The notes: generated by a model not told the origin, from the sequence alone. Positions 11,075 to 21,156 are shown, counted from the stretch's first letter. The stretch: 64,000 nucleotides of DNA from Pseudoduganella dura (GCF_009727155.1 NZ_WNWM01000002.1:4774001-4838000); one strand, 5' to 3'. Made by a program: numbers and translations.

Positions 11075-11509
11075 TCAGGACTGCGCCGGTGCCGGGGCAT
11101 CCCGTACCACTTTCTCTTCCGCATCTTTTTCCGCATCTTTTTCGACGATGAGGGCGAGCAACGCCTTGCGCCCCTCGCCCATCAGGATATTGTAGGTGCG
11201 GCAGGCGGCATTGGTATCCATGCACTCGACGCCGATGCGGCGCGACGTCAGCGGTGCGGACAGGCGCGGATGCACGAAGCGCTGGCGCTCGCCGGTGCCG
11301 AGGATGACGACATCCGGCGCTTCGGACAGCAAGTGCTCGAAATGTTCCACCGTCAGGTCGGCGAACCGCGCCACGGGCCACGGCTGCGGCGCCTTTTCGG
11401 GCAACACCAGCAGGCTGTAGTCGAAGGGCTTGGCATTGATCTCCACGCCGCCGGCGAAATAGCCGGTGACGGTCTGGTATTGCTGGGTATCGCTGGAATG
11501 GAGCTTCAT
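11075..11509 (-). CDS. Mth938-like (DUF498/DUF598) domain protein
   Basis: Protein of 144 residues belonging to the small conserved Mth938-like family (pattern GYFAGGVEINAKPFDYSLLV, PDVVILGTGERQRF, GVECMDTNAACRTYNIL). Its molecular role in bacteria is poorly defined; the human relative NDUFAF3 helps assemble respiratory complex I. The gene lies upstream of bcp in the same direction with about 95 nt between them. The tail is enriched in Lys/Glu/Asp. No strong ribosome site precedes the ATG at 11509. Confidence 0.82.
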   Translation of the reverse strand: MKLHSSDTQQYQTVTGYFAGGVEINAKPFDYSLLVLPEKAPQPWPVARFADLTVEHFEHLLSEAPDVVILGTGERQRFVHPRLSAPLTSRRIGVECMDTNAACRTYNILMGEGRKALLALIVEKDAEKDAEEKVVRDAPAPAQS

Positions 11510-11685
11510 CGTGTCGCTCGTAAATCTGGTCGCAAGGGGCCCTATTGTAACGTTTTGCCATCTGAAGTCGGGTTTTGCCCGCTGCCGCGGCCGCCCGCGG
11601 TTGCCTAATCGAACTTTATTCGGCAGAATGGGTTTTTTCGCAATGCAGCATTGCATTGATGCGTTAGTACTTTCGGGGATTGATT

Positions 11686-12915
11686 TTGCGACCGATTCAG
11701 AAATCGAACAAGCTGGCAGAAGTCTGTTATGAAATCCGTGGGCCGGTGCCTGAAAAGGCACGCCAGATGGAGGAAGAGGGCCACAAGATTACCAAGCTCA
11801 ACATCGGCAACCTTGCCGTGTTCGGCTTCGATCCGCCCGACGAGATCGTGCAGGACATGAAGATCCAGTTGCCGAACGCGGCCGGCTACACGGATTCGAA
11901 AGGTATGTTCGCGCCGCGCAAGGCGGTGATGCACTATACGCAGGGCAAGAACATCGCCGGCGTGTCGATCGAGGACATCTACCTGGGCAACGGCGCCTCG
12001 GAGCTGATCGTGATGTCGATGAACGCGCTGCTCAACAACGGCGACGAAGTGCTGGTGCCGGCGCCCGACTATCCGCTGTGGACCGCGGCGGTCAGCCTGT
12101 CCGGCGGCCGCCCGGTGCACTACATCTGCGACGAGCAGCAGGACTGGTTTCCGGATATCGACGACATCCGCAAGAAGATCACGCCGAACACGCGCGCGAT
12201 CGTCGTCATCAATCCGAACAACCCCACCGGCGCGCTGTACCCGGACGAGGTGCTGCTGCAGATCATCGAGCTGGCACGCCAGCACCAGCTGATCATCTAC
12301 GCCGACGAAATCTACGACAAGGTGCTGTACGACGGCGCGCAGCATACTTCGATCGCCTCGCTGTGCGAGGACGTGCTGTGCGTGACGTTCAACGGCCTGT
12401 CGAAAAATTACCGCGCCTGCGGTTACCGGGCCGGCTGGATGGTCGTCTCGGGCGAAAAGCGGCACGCGAAGGACTACATCGAGGGGCTGAACATGCTCGC
12501 CTCGATGCGCCTGTGCGCCAATGCGCCGGGCCAGTTTGCGATCCAGACTGCGCTCGGCGGCTACCAGAGCATCCACGACCTGGTCGGCCCCGGCGGGCGC
12601 CTGCTCAAGCAGCGCGATCTCGCCTACAAGCTGTTGACGGATATCCCCGGCGTCAGCGTGGTGAAACCGAAGGCGGCGCTGTACATGTTCCCCCGCCTAG
12701 ATCCGAAGATCTACCCGATCGCGGATGACCAGCAGTTCGCCTACGACCTGCTGGCCGAGACCAAGGTCCTGATCGTCCAGGGCACGGGTTTCAACTGGAT
12801 CGCGCCGGACCACTTCCGGGTCGTGTTCCTGCCCAACACGGACGACATGACCGAAGCTTTCGGGCGCATTTCCCGCTTCCTCGAAGGCTATCGCCGCAGG
12901 CATGGACATAACTGA
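11686..12915 (+). CDS. alaA: AlaA-type alanine aminotransferase
   Basis: Cytoplasmic PLP-dependent fold-type I aminotransferase of 409 residues, closely resembling E. coli AlaA, which makes alanine from pyruvate and glutamate. Recognisable segments are KLNIGNLAVFGFD, YTDSKGMF, VPAPDYPLWTAAVSL, INPNNPTGA, YADEIYDKVLYD and the PLP-Lys motif NGLSKNYRACGYRAGW. The start is a TTG: 11686 gives MRPIQKSNKL, which aligns with the AlaA N-terminus and has GGGGA 7 nt upstream; a TTG at 11680 is the alternative. It is followed by hom on the same strand, a common arrangement in betaproteobacteria. Confidence 0.93.
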   Translation: MRPIQKSNKLAEVCYEIRGPVPEKARQMEEEGHKITKLNIGNLAVFGFDPPDEIVQDMKIQLPNAAGYTDSKGMFAPRKAVMHYTQGKNIAGVSIEDIYLGNGASELIVMSMNALLNNGDEVLVPAPDYPLWTAAVSLSGGRPVHYICDEQQDWFPDIDDIRKKITPNTRAIVVINPNNPTGALYPDEVLLQIIELARQHQLIIYADEIYDKVLYDGAQHTSIASLCEDVLCVTFNGLSKNYRACGYRAGWMVVSGEKRHAKDYIEGLNMLASMRLCANAPGQFAIQTALGGYQSIHDLVGPGGRLLKQRDLAYKLLTDIPGVSVVKPKAALYMFPRLDPKIYPIADDQQFAYDLLAETKVLIVQGTGFNWIAPDHFRVVFLPNTDDMTEAFGRISRFLEGYRRRHGHN

Positions 12916-13075
12916 GGGATATAGCCGAGGGCCATGACTGTGGGCCATGACCGAAGCCCATGACCGGGTGGGCATGGCCAGGGGCCACAACCGGGTGGAC
13001 ACAGGCAAGGGACACGGCTGACCGATCAACCCGGCGCGCGGCGGCAAGCGGCGCGCCAGCTATGAAACTGGAAAC
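12916..13075. repeat. Degenerate short direct repeats between alaA and hom
   Basis: About 160 nt without an ORF. It contains imperfect repeats of GGGCCATGACYG and GGGTGG-type units (four or five degenerate copies between 12930 and 13015). It looks like a worn tandem array; no regulatory function is evident. A ribosome-like purine stretch (GAAACTGGAAAC) precedes hom. Confidence 0.45.
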
Positions 13076-14398
13076 ATGAACTCGATCAAAGTAGGTTTGC
13101 TGGGCGTGGGCAATGTCGGAGGCGGTACCTTCGATGTCCTGAAACGCAACCAGGAAGAAATCCGCCGCCGCGCCGGCCGCGGCATCGAAGTGGTGGCCGT
13201 CTCGGCCCGTAACCTCGAGCGCGCAAGGCTGCGCACCAATGGCGAGGTGAAAGTGGTGGCCGACCCGTTCGACATCGTCAACGATCCGTCGATCGACATC
13301 GTCGTCGAACTGATCGGCGGCTACGACACGGCGCTCGAGCTCGTCATGCGCGCGATCGAGAACGGCAAGCACGTGGTCACCGCCAACAAGGCGCTGCTGG
13401 CCGTGCACGGCAACGAGATCTTCAAGGCGGCCCAGGCAAAAGGCGTGATGGTGGCGTTCGAGGCGGCCGTCGCCGGCGGCATTCCCATCATCAAGGCGCT
13501 GCGCGAAGGCCTCACGGCGAACCGCGTGCAATGGCTGGCCGGCATCATCAACGGCACCACGAACTTCATCCTTTCCGAAATGCGCGACAAGGGCCTGGAC
13601 TTCGACACGGTGCTGAAGCAGGCGCAGGCCCTCGGCTATGCCGAGGCCGACCCGACGTTCGACATCGAAGGCGTGGATGCGGCGCACAAGGCCACGATCC
13701 TGTCGGCCATCGCGTTCGGCATTCCGGTGCAGTTCGCCAAGGCGCACGTGGAAGGCATCGCCAGGCTCGAGGCGGTGGACATCCGCTATGCCGAGCAGCT
13801 GGGCTACCGCATCAAGCTGCTCGGCATCGCCAAGCGCGCCCGCGTCGACGGTGTCGAAGGCATCGAACTGCGCGTGCACCCCACGCTGATCCCGGCCAAG
13901 CGCCTGATCGCCAACGTCGAAGGCGCGATGAACGCCGTGCTGGTGCACGGCGATGCGGTCGGCGCCACGCTGTACTACGGCAAGGGCGCCGGCGCCGAAC
14001 CGACCGCCTCGGCCGTGATCGCCGACCTGGTCGACATCACGCGCCTGGCCACCGCCGACCCGGAACACCGCGTGCCGCACCTGGCGTTCCAGCCGGACGA
14101 GCTGGCCGACATCGCGATCCTGCCGATGGCCGAGATCACCACCAGCTACTACCTGCGCATGCGCGTGGCCGACCAGCCCGGCGTGCTGGCCGACCTGACC
14201 CGCATCCTGGCCGACAGCGGCATCTCGATCGACGCGATGATGCAGAAGGAGCCGGGAGAAGGCGAAATCCAGGCCGACATCATCATGCTGACGCACCAGA
14301 CCCAGGAAAAGAAAGTGCTGGCCGCGATCGCCCGCATGGAAGGCCTGCCGACCGTGCTGGGCAACGTGACCAAGATCCGGCTCGAGAATCTGTCCTGA
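13076..14398 (+). CDS. hom: Homoserine dehydrogenase
   Basis: Enzyme of 440 residues that reduces aspartate semialdehyde to homoserine with NAD(P)H in threonine/methionine synthesis. An N-terminal Rossmann fold (GLLGVGNVGGGT), the catalytic domain with GIINGTTNFILSEM and DPTFDIEGVDAAHK, and a C-terminal ACT domain (from about residue 355, YYLRMRVADQPGVLADL) are all present. The ACT domain implies allosteric control by threonine. Threonine synthase often follows hom in related genomes; here a terminator follows instead. Confidence 0.96.
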   Translation: MNSIKVGLLGVGNVGGGTFDVLKRNQEEIRRRAGRGIEVVAVSARNLERARLRTNGEVKVVADPFDIVNDPSIDIVVELIGGYDTALELVMRAIENGKHVVTANKALLAVHGNEIFKAAQAKGVMVAFEAAVAGGIPIIKALREGLTANRVQWLAGIINGTTNFILSEMRDKGLDFDTVLKQAQALGYAEADPTFDIEGVDAAHKATILSAIAFGIPVQFAKAHVEGIARLEAVDIRYAEQLGYRIKLLGIAKRARVDGVEGIELRVHPTLIPAKRLIANVEGAMNAVLVHGDAVGATLYYGKGAGAEPTASAVIADLVDITRLATADPEHRVPHLAFQPDELADIAILPMAEITTSYYLRMRVADQPGVLADLTRILADSGISIDAMMQKEPGEGEIQADIIMLTHQTQEKKVLAAIARMEGLPTVLGNVTKIRLENLS

Positions 14399-14422
14399 TC
14401 GGAAATTGTTCCAGCAATACGA

Positions 14423-14445
14423 AACGGCCTTCGGGCCGTTTTTTT
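14423..14445 (+). terminator. Rho-independent terminator of hom
   Basis: Stem AACGGCC (14423-14429), loop TTCG, stem GGCCGTT (14434-14440), with the T run continuing to 14445. It lies 25 nt after the hom stop. Confidence 0.92.
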
Positions 14446-14458
14446 CGATCTTCTCCAA

Positions 14459-14560
14459 CAACATTGCCAAAAACCCTCGCCAAAAACTGGGGTCAGACCC
14501 CGGTTTTCAGTAATGTTTCCAAAAGTCGGGGTCAGACCCCGGTTTTCGGCAATGTTTGCC
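14459..14560. repeat. Tandem pair of GGGGTCAGACCCC palindromic repeats
   Basis: Two full palindromes at 14489-14501 and 14528-14540 lie in 39-nt direct repeats, each ending in GGTTTTC-x-G-x-AATGTTT. The sequence AACATTGCCAAAAACC at 14460-14475 is the reverse complement of the downstream flank, so the element is a nested inverted repeat. Together with the element at 8186-8251 these form a dispersed family. Confidence 0.85.
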
Positions 14561-14566
14561 GTAAGC

Positions 14567-14600
14567 AAAAAAAAGCGGGCAACACTTGCGTGCGCCCGCT
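14567..14600 (-). terminator. Terminator downstream of the BON-domain gene
   Basis: On the minus strand, stem AGCGGGC (14600-14594) and GCCCGCT (14580-14574) are followed by eight T residues (14574-14567). It lies about 110 nt after the BON-domain stop. Between it and the gene (14601-14709) no ORF is seen. Confidence 0.75.
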
Positions 14601-14709
14601 GGAAGGGGAGGTACTTCTGCTACTCTCAGATGCTACTTACCACGGTACTACTACTTCCATGCAGTCCCAGCTCCGGGACTGAATTCGGTATGAATCTTTC
14701 CTGTGATGG

Positions 14710-15027
14710 TTACTTGGATGCGACGGTCAGTTCGCTCTTCACTTCCTTCACGCCTTCGACAGCGGAAGCGGCCTGGATGGCCTTGGTGCCTTCATCCGTG
14801 CTCGGTACGGAACCGGTCAGCGTCACTACGCCTTGAGCGGCGGAAACACCGATCTGCTTCTGGTCGGCCAGCGCAGCCTTGACCTTGGAGGTCAGTGCGG
14901 TGTCGCCGGAAGCGGCGGCAGCGCCTGCCATGGCGGCATCCTGTTGTGGTTCGGCAGCGAAAGCGGCGGTACCGAAGGACAGGGAAGCAGCGGCCAGCAG
15001 GGAGGCGATCAGTTTGGTGTTCGTCAT
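14710..15027 (-). CDS. Periplasmic BON-domain protein (OsmY-like)
   Basis: Exported protein of 105 residues with a signal peptide ending at TAAFAAEP and a single BON domain (LTSKVKAALADQKQIG, GVVTLTGSVPS, ASAVEGVKEVKSEL). BON domains bind phospholipid; OsmY-type proteins act in envelope and osmotic stress. The ATG at 15027 follows GGAGATTC. The upstream gap (15028-15250) is AT-rich compared with its surroundings and includes a hairpin GTCGC/GCGAC near 15194-15210. Confidence 0.88.
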   Translation of the reverse strand: MTNTKLIASLLAAASLSFGTAAFAAEPQQDAAMAGAAAASGDTALTSKVKAALADQKQIGVSAAQGVVTLTGSVPSTDEGTKAIQAASAVEGVKEVKSELTVASK

Positions 15028-15250
15028 GGTAAGAATCTCCATCGTAGTTTAAGGAACGCCATGAGACGTTGCTCAACTATATGCAATCGCCGTGCCAGGT
15101 CTTAAAATCCTAGCTGAATCAATGACTTGCAAATTACGATAAGATTATATTTCCCATAAGAATCAATATGGCGGGCGGTTTGGACCGGTTTTGTCGCTAC
15201 CAGGCGACAGCCTCCAGTCCAGTTAGACTAACTCTTTGATATTAAACAAA

Positions 15251-16635
<1,385 letters not shown>

Positions 16636-16636
<1 letters not shown>

Positions 16637-17235
16637 CAGCGTGCTCCCGGCGTCGATGCGCCATTGGCGCCATTGGCCGGCCGCACTGGCAGGCCCCGTT
16701 CGATCGCCTTCAGCGCTTCGACCGTGTCGCTCAGCTGTTCGGTCTTGCGCGTCGTATCCTTCAGTTGCGTGGACAGCCGGTCGGCCTGGTCGTACAGGCG
16801 CCGCGCTTCCGTGCAATGACTCGACAGCAGCTGCGCGAAGGCGCGCAAGCCCTGCGTTCCCGGTTCGTGCGACGCGGCAACGCCATCGAACAGTCCCTGC
16901 GCCCGCGCCAGGTCGCCACCGCCGCGCGTCAGCATCAGGATCATGCCCGTCTGCAGCGTTACCTTCGGCGTGCGCTGCTGCTGGAGCAGACCGGAAAGCT
17001 CCTTGAGCAGTTCGCCCTGCGTCATCTTGCGCAGCGACTGGTGATACACGAGCAGCGGCGTCACCTCGTCCGGCAACGCCACCGGCTCGACCTTGATGGG
17101 CAGCGGCTGCACGGGCGTCAGCGCGCCATAGTGCGGCAGCACGCTGCGTGGCGTGCTGCAGGCGGACAGCGCCAGCAGGAGCGGCAGCAGCGCTCCATAG
17201 AGGATTCGGCCGGGCAGTCTTGGATCAGTTTTCAT
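16636..17235 (-). CDS. qseG: QseG-like outer-membrane lipoprotein
   Basis: Lipoprotein of 199 residues with a lipobox LSAC near residue 26, a helical middle region and a coiled-coil-like C-terminal part (RLSTQLKDTTRKTEQLSDTVEALKAIERGL). In enterobacteria QseG interacts with and is needed for the activity of the QseE kinase. Here it lies between kinase and regulator, overlapping the kinase stop by 11 nt and the regulator start by 1 nt. Sequence identity is low and the assignment rests largely on position, lipobox and size. Confidence 0.78.
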
Positions 17236-18646
17236 ATGGCAGTTCGAGACGGAAGTGAGCCCCTGGCGATGAGGGCAGGAGTTGCAGCGTGCCGCCGTGC
17301 GCGGTAACGTATTCGCGCACGATCGACAGGCCGATGCCATTGCCGCGCCGTGCGCCGGGCGGCTGGCGTTCGCCCTGGTAGAACGGCTCGAAGACGCGCT
17401 GGGCGTCGGCCGGGGCCACGCCGGGCCCCTGGTCGATGCAGTCCAGCCGCAGCAGGCGGTTCCGATGGGCGAGGATGAAACGCACCGTGCCGCCTTCGGG
17501 CGAAAAACGCACGGCGTTCGATAACAGGTTGCTCGCGACGACGGCGAGCTTGGCGCTGTCCACCGCGATCTCCGGCGCGGCGCCTTCGACCATCACGACC
17601 AGGCTGCGCGCCTGGGTTTGCAGGCGCTGGCTGTCGACCACGCGGCGCACCAGCACCGCCATGTCGACCGGTTCGCGCAGCAGGTGCTGCGCATCGAAGC
17701 TGGCGGCATTGTAGCGCAGCAGGTCCTCGATCTGGTTTTGCAGCGACGCCGTATTCTGCCGCAGGATGGCGGTGATCTCATGCTGTTTCGGCCCCAGCGG
17801 CCCCACCACCTCGTCCTCCAGCAGGGCCACGCCTTCGACCAGCGCGGCCAGCGGCGTTTTCAGCTCGTGCGAGATATGGCGCAGGAAGCGCGCCTTGTCC
17901 GCTTCCAGGTCGGCCAGCCGCTGCCGCAGCCAGTCCAGGTGGCGGCCCATGCGGCGCAGGTCGTCCGGCCCCGTCACCACGATCGGCACATCGTAGCGGT
18001 TGCCGCCCAGTTGGCCGATCGCGCTTTCGATCTGTCGCAACGGCCGCGCCAGCCATACCCCGAACGCGATCGACAGCACGGCCGCCAGCGCGATGGCCAG
18101 CGCCAGCTGGCCGCGCAGCACGTTGCGGCGCGTTTCCAGTTCCTCCGTGATGGCGGCGTTGCGACGGTCCACCTCGGCCTGAACGTGGTGCGTGAGCTCG
18201 CTGTTAATGGCCGGCAGCTGCGCCAGCGCGGCATCGAGCCGCAGTTGCGCGGCATTGCGGCGCTCGGCCCGCATGTCCAGCGCCTGCCGCGCCGCCTCGC
18301 CATTGCGGCGCCAGTCGGCAAAGGCGGGCGGCTCGGTGCCGGGCAACTGGGCGGCGATCGCGTCCAGCGCGGTCAGCGCATCGCGCCAGGCTTCGCTGAA
18401 ACGTTCCAGGAACGCCGGATCGTCCAGCACCAGGAACTGGCGCGCGCTGCGTTCCATCGCCACGCTGCGCTCGGCCACGCGCTGCGCGTTGGCTGTCAAC
18501 GCGATGGCGTTATTGCCCGTTTCGCGGCTGTCCTCGGCCAGCCGGTTCAGCGTCAGCAGGGCGAGTACCGATGTGGCGCTCAGCAGCGCGGCAATCAGCA
18601 GGAATGCGATCAGCGACAGTGTCCGGAAGGAGAGCTTGATAGGCAT
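17225..18646 (-). CDS. qseE: QseE/GlrK-type sensor histidine kinase
   Basis: Membrane kinase of 473 residues. A first transmembrane segment (about 10-32) and a second (about 182-203) flank a helical periplasmic domain; HAMP, HisKA (FLRHISHELKTPLAALVEG) and HATPase_c (SNLLSNAVRFSPEGG, DQGPGVAPAD, GNGIGLSIV) follow. The start is taken as ATG 18646, since the upstream TTG at 18670 gives no better ribosome site. It begins the qseEGF operon and is divergent from the aryl polyene cluster, sharing a 457-nt intergenic region with it. Confidence 0.91.
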   Translation of the reverse strand: MPIKLSFRTLSLIAFLLIAALLSATSVLALLTLNRLAEDSRETGNNAIALTANAQRVAERSVAMERSARQFLVLDDPAFLERFSEAWRDALTALDAIAAQLPGTEPPAFADWRRNGEAARQALDMRAERRNAAQLRLDAALAQLPAINSELTHHVQAEVDRRNAAITEELETRRNVLRGQLALAIALAAVLSIAFGVWLARPLRQIESAIGQLGGNRYDVPIVVTGPDDLRRMGRHLDWLRQRLADLEADKARFLRHISHELKTPLAALVEGVALLEDEVVGPLGPKQHEITAILRQNTASLQNQIEDLLRYNAASFDAQHLLREPVDMAVLVRRVVDSQRLQTQARSLVVMVEGAAPEIAVDSAKLAVVASNLLSNAVRFSPEGGTVRFILAHRNRLLRLDCIDQGPGVAPADAQRVFEPFYQGERQPPGARRGNGIGLSIVREYVTAHGGTLQLLPSSPGAHFRLELPYEN

Positions 18647-19103
18647 GAGGTGAATGGGAATGATGCGCAATTAATGTTGACTAAGGAATAATAGTTGAAT
18701 TTGCGGCTCTGTTGTTGCTTTATCGATCAGCATGCCGATATGCCGCTTTTTACAAAAATACAATCCTCAATACCTGAAGGTTTTATCGATTTGTAATTTG
18801 CAATTACGGGCAGGGCAGCGAAGCGCGAATATTACCGTGACAATTGGTGAGAATCTGCCTGGCCGGCGCCATTCGTTACAAAAAAAGCGGAGGTTGGTGA
18901 CAATTTGCCGACTTTTGACGGCGTTGCGGGCTGTAGACTCCGCTGCTTCGGGTTGCCTGGCAACTGATTCAAACGCAACGCCGATTAACTGATAGTTTTG
19001 TGATTTATAGCAGTGCTCGCTTATAATTTCCGCTATTGCCTGCCACAGATCCACTCCCAGTGGCGCACCAGAGAGAGTTTCACCACCGCGACGGGGATTA
19101 AGA
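18647..19103. other. 457-nt divergent intergenic region, qseE / aryl polyene cluster
   Basis: No ORF with coding character. The part between 18690 and 18810 is AT-rich relative to the genome and contains several AATTTG/CAATTG-like words. A perfect inverted repeat TTGCC-T-GGCAA lies at 18953-18963, 35 nt upstream of the -35 element of the forward promoter. Control of both the two-component operon and the pigment cluster is likely to be exerted here. Confidence 0.6.
18998..19027 (+). promoter_or_regulatory. Sigma-70-type promoter of the aryl polyene operon
   Basis: TTGTGA (18998-19003), an 18-nt spacer and a perfect TATAAT (19022-19027). The first gene of the cluster starts at 19104, giving a leader of about 70 nt. 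This is the best-matching promoter in the intergenic region. Confidence 0.65.
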
Positions 19104-19844
19104 ATGTACAGGGCAGGCGTCAGTTTTTCCATTATCGGGCATGCGGCCTGGGCGCCCGGCGTGGCGTCGGCGGAAGACTGGGCCGCCTGGGCCACGGCGC
19201 CGGCGCCGATCCCTGCACAAGGCGAGCCGGGCGTGCGCGCGATGCCGCCGATGTTGCGGCGGCGCCTTGGCCAGCTGGGCAAGATGGCGCTGGAGGTCGC
19301 GTACACGGCGCTCGGCGAGCGTGCCGCCGTTCCCACCGTGTTCTGTTCGCGCCATGGCGAGACGGCGCGCGCGATCGCGCTGCTCGACGACCTGGCGGGG
19401 AACGTGCCGCTGTCGCCCACGGCATTCGGCATGTCGGTGCATAACGCGAATGCGGGGCTGTTCTCGATCGCGCGCGGCGACCGTGCCAACCACATCGCGC
19501 TCGCGGCCGGCAGCAGCACGCTCGAGCACGCGGTGATCGAGGCTTGCGGCCTGCTGGCCGACGGCGAACCGGCGGTGCTCCTGGTCGCGGCCGACTGCCC
19601 GCTGCCGGACGTGTTCGCGCCGTTCGCCGACCGCGCCGAGCAGCCGCACGCGTTCGCGTGGCTGATGACGGCCGCGGACGGGGCGGGCGAGCGGCTGGCC
19701 CTGGAATGGGCGGCCACCAGTGCCGAGGAGGAGCATGGCGGCCCGCCCGGCACGCTGGAAGTACTGCGCTTCCATGCGGCCGGCGCGCCGGTCCTGGAAC
19801 GGGTCGCCGGCAGGCGGCGCTGGCGCTGGAGCCGCGGTGGTTGA
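19104..19844 (+). CDS. APE beta-ketoacyl synthase chain-length factor (ApeC-like)
   Basis: Protein of 246 residues with a ketosynthase N-terminal-like fold of the Ketoacyl-synt_2 type, far shorter than a full ketosynthase (about 400). The catalytic Cys region is replaced by LAAGSSTLEHA, so it cannot condense by itself. In characterised APE systems ApeC forms a heterodimer with the active ketosynthase ApeO and sets chain length. The ATG at 19104 is the first gene of the operon. Its end overlaps the next gene by 8 nt. Confidence 0.85.
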   Translation: MYRAGVSFSIIGHAAWAPGVASAEDWAAWATAPAPIPAQGEPGVRAMPPMLRRRLGQLGKMALEVAYTALGERAAVPTVFCSRHGETARAIALLDDLAGNVPLSPTAFGMSVHNANAGLFSIARGDRANHIALAAGSSTLEHAVIEACGLLADGEPAVLLVAADCPLPDVFAPFADRAEQPHAFAWLMTAADGAGERLALEWAATSAEEEHGGPPGTLEVLRFHAAGAPVLERVAGRRRWRWSRGG

Positions 19845-20625
19845 AACGCTGGAGCGGGCCTGGCGCGTTGTCGCCACCGGCGTGTCTTTCGCGTTGTTCG
19901 GCCTGGGCGGCCTGCTGATGCGGCTGGCCGTGTTCCCGCTGCTGCACCTGCTGGTGTGGCGCCGCGAGCGGCGCGTGACGACGGCGCGCACGATCATCCG
20001 CCTGGCGTTCCGCGCCTATGTCGACGTGATGCGCGCGCTGGGCGTGCTGCGCTACGAAGTGCGGGGACTGGAAAAGCTGGAGCGCCGCGGGCTGCTGATC
20101 CTGGCGAACCATCCGACCCTGATCGACACGGTGTTCCTGATGGCGTTCGTGCGCAACGCGGACTGCATCGTCAAGGGCGCGCTGTGGAACAACCCGTTCA
20201 CACGGGGGCCGGTGCGGGCCGCAGGCTATATCAGCAATGGTGGTGGCGCCGGCGACGGCGATGGCGGCGATCTGGTGAAGGATTGCATCGCATCGCTGGA
20301 GCGCGGCAACAACCTGATCGTGTTCCCGGAGGGGACGCGCACGCCGGCCGGCGGTGCCATCAGCCTGAAACGGGGCGCCGCCAACGTGGCGGTGCGCGGT
20401 GCGCGCGCCATCACGCCGGTGGTGATCCGCTGCGATCCGCCCACGCTGGGCAAGGGTGAAAAATGGTGGCGGGTGCCGCCGCGCCGGGTGCGCTTCTCGC
20501 TGGAAGTGCAGGACGACGTGACGGTGGAGCCTTTCATCCACGGCAGCAGCGACGTAATGGCGGCGCGCCGGCTGACGGAATTTTTACAGAACTATTTTAC
20601 GGGGAAGTACCAAGGCCATGCTTGA
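19837..20625 (+). CDS. PlsC-like 1-acylglycerol-3-phosphate acyltransferase family protein
   Basis: Membrane-associated acyltransferase of 262 residues. An N-terminal hydrophobic segment (about 12-35) precedes the acyltransferase domain with the catalytic NHPTLID (H-x4-D) motif and FPEGTR. In the cluster it could transfer the polyenoyl chain or a fatty acyl chain to the lipid anchor. A GTG start at 19837 is chosen since GGAG lies 5 nt upstream and it restores a typical N-terminus; it overlaps the preceding gene. It overlaps the following carrier protein gene by 8 nt. Confidence 0.85.
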   Translation: MVETLERAWRVVATGVSFALFGLGGLLMRLAVFPLLHLLVWRRERRVTTARTIIRLAFRAYVDVMRALGVLRYEVRGLEKLERRGLLILANHPTLIDTVFLMAFVRNADCIVKGALWNNPFTRGPVRAAGYISNGGGAGDGDGGDLVKDCIASLERGNNLIVFPEGTRTPAGGAISLKRGAANVAVRGARAITPVVIRCDPPTLGKGEKWWRVPPRRVRFSLEVQDDVTVEPFIHGSSDVMAARRLTEFLQNYFTGKYQGHA

Positions 20626-20872
20626 ACAAGAAGTGAAAGAACTGATCATCGAAGTGCTCCAGCTGGAGGATATCAGCCCGAAGGACATCGATACCGATGC
20701 GCCGCTGTTCGTCGACGGCCTGGGCCTCGATTCGATCGACGCGCTCGAACTGGGCGTGGCCCTGCAAAAGAAATACGGCATTTCGCTGTCGGCCGACTCG
20801 GAAGACACGCGCCGCCATTTCGCCTCGGTGCGGGCACTGGCGGCGATGATCGAATCCAACCGCAAGGGATGA
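20618..20872 (+). CDS. Acyl carrier protein 1 (ApeE-like)
   Basis: Acyl carrier protein of 84 residues with the phosphopantetheine attachment Ser in GLGLDSIDALEL (about residue 39). It should be converted to the holo form by the transferase at the end of the cluster. In characterised APE pathways one of two carrier proteins takes the aryl starter and holds the growing chain. The start overlaps the acyltransferase stop by 8 nt. Confidence 0.92.
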   Translation: MLEQEVKELIIEVLQLEDISPKDIDTDAPLFVDGLGLDSIDALELGVALQKKYGISLSADSEDTRRHFASVRALAAMIESNRKG

Positions 20873-20882
20873 GGAGCGCAAC

Positions 20883-21152
20883 ATGATTGATCTGACCACC
20901 ATGGGCAGCGAAGAGCTGCAGAACTGGGTGAGCGACCTGCTGGCCGAGATGTTCGAGCTGGACAGGGCGTCGCTGACGGCCGAATCGAACCTGTACGAAG
21001 ACCTGGATATCGACAGCATCGATGCCGTCGATCTGGCCGTGAAGCTCAAGCAGCTGACCGGCAAGCGCCTGCAGCCGGAAGTGTTCAAGACCATCCGCAC
21101 GATCGGCGACGTGGTCGACGCGCTGGCCGGCATGACGGAGCCGGTGGCCTGA
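20883..21152 (+). CDS. Acyl carrier protein 2 (ApeF-like)
   Basis: Second acyl carrier protein, 89 residues, with the modified Ser in YEDLDIDSIDAVDLAVKL. It follows the first by 10 nt with AGGAG upstream (GATGAGGAGCGCAAC). The two proteins differ clearly in sequence, in line with distinct starter/extender roles in APE synthesis. Confidence 0.92.
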   Translation: MIDLTTMGSEELQNWVSDLLAEMFELDRASLTAESNLYEDLDIDSIDAVDLAVKLKQLTGKRLQPEVFKTIRTIGDVVDALAGMTEPVA

Positions 21153-21156
21153 GCGG

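Noticed and set aside
10980..11561. N-terminal extension of the peroxiredoxin frame
   Set aside because: Reads antisense-like through the Mth938 gene region on the same strand in another frame; GTG 10979 with AGGAGA explains the start.
12916..13075. CRISPR-like array between alaA and hom
   Set aside because: The repeats are about 12 nt, degenerate and irregular, without constant spacers or cas genes.
14601..14709. Small ORF in the gap downstream of the BON-domain gene (plus strand)
   Set aside because: No ribosome site and it runs into the BON gene in antisense; no coding character.
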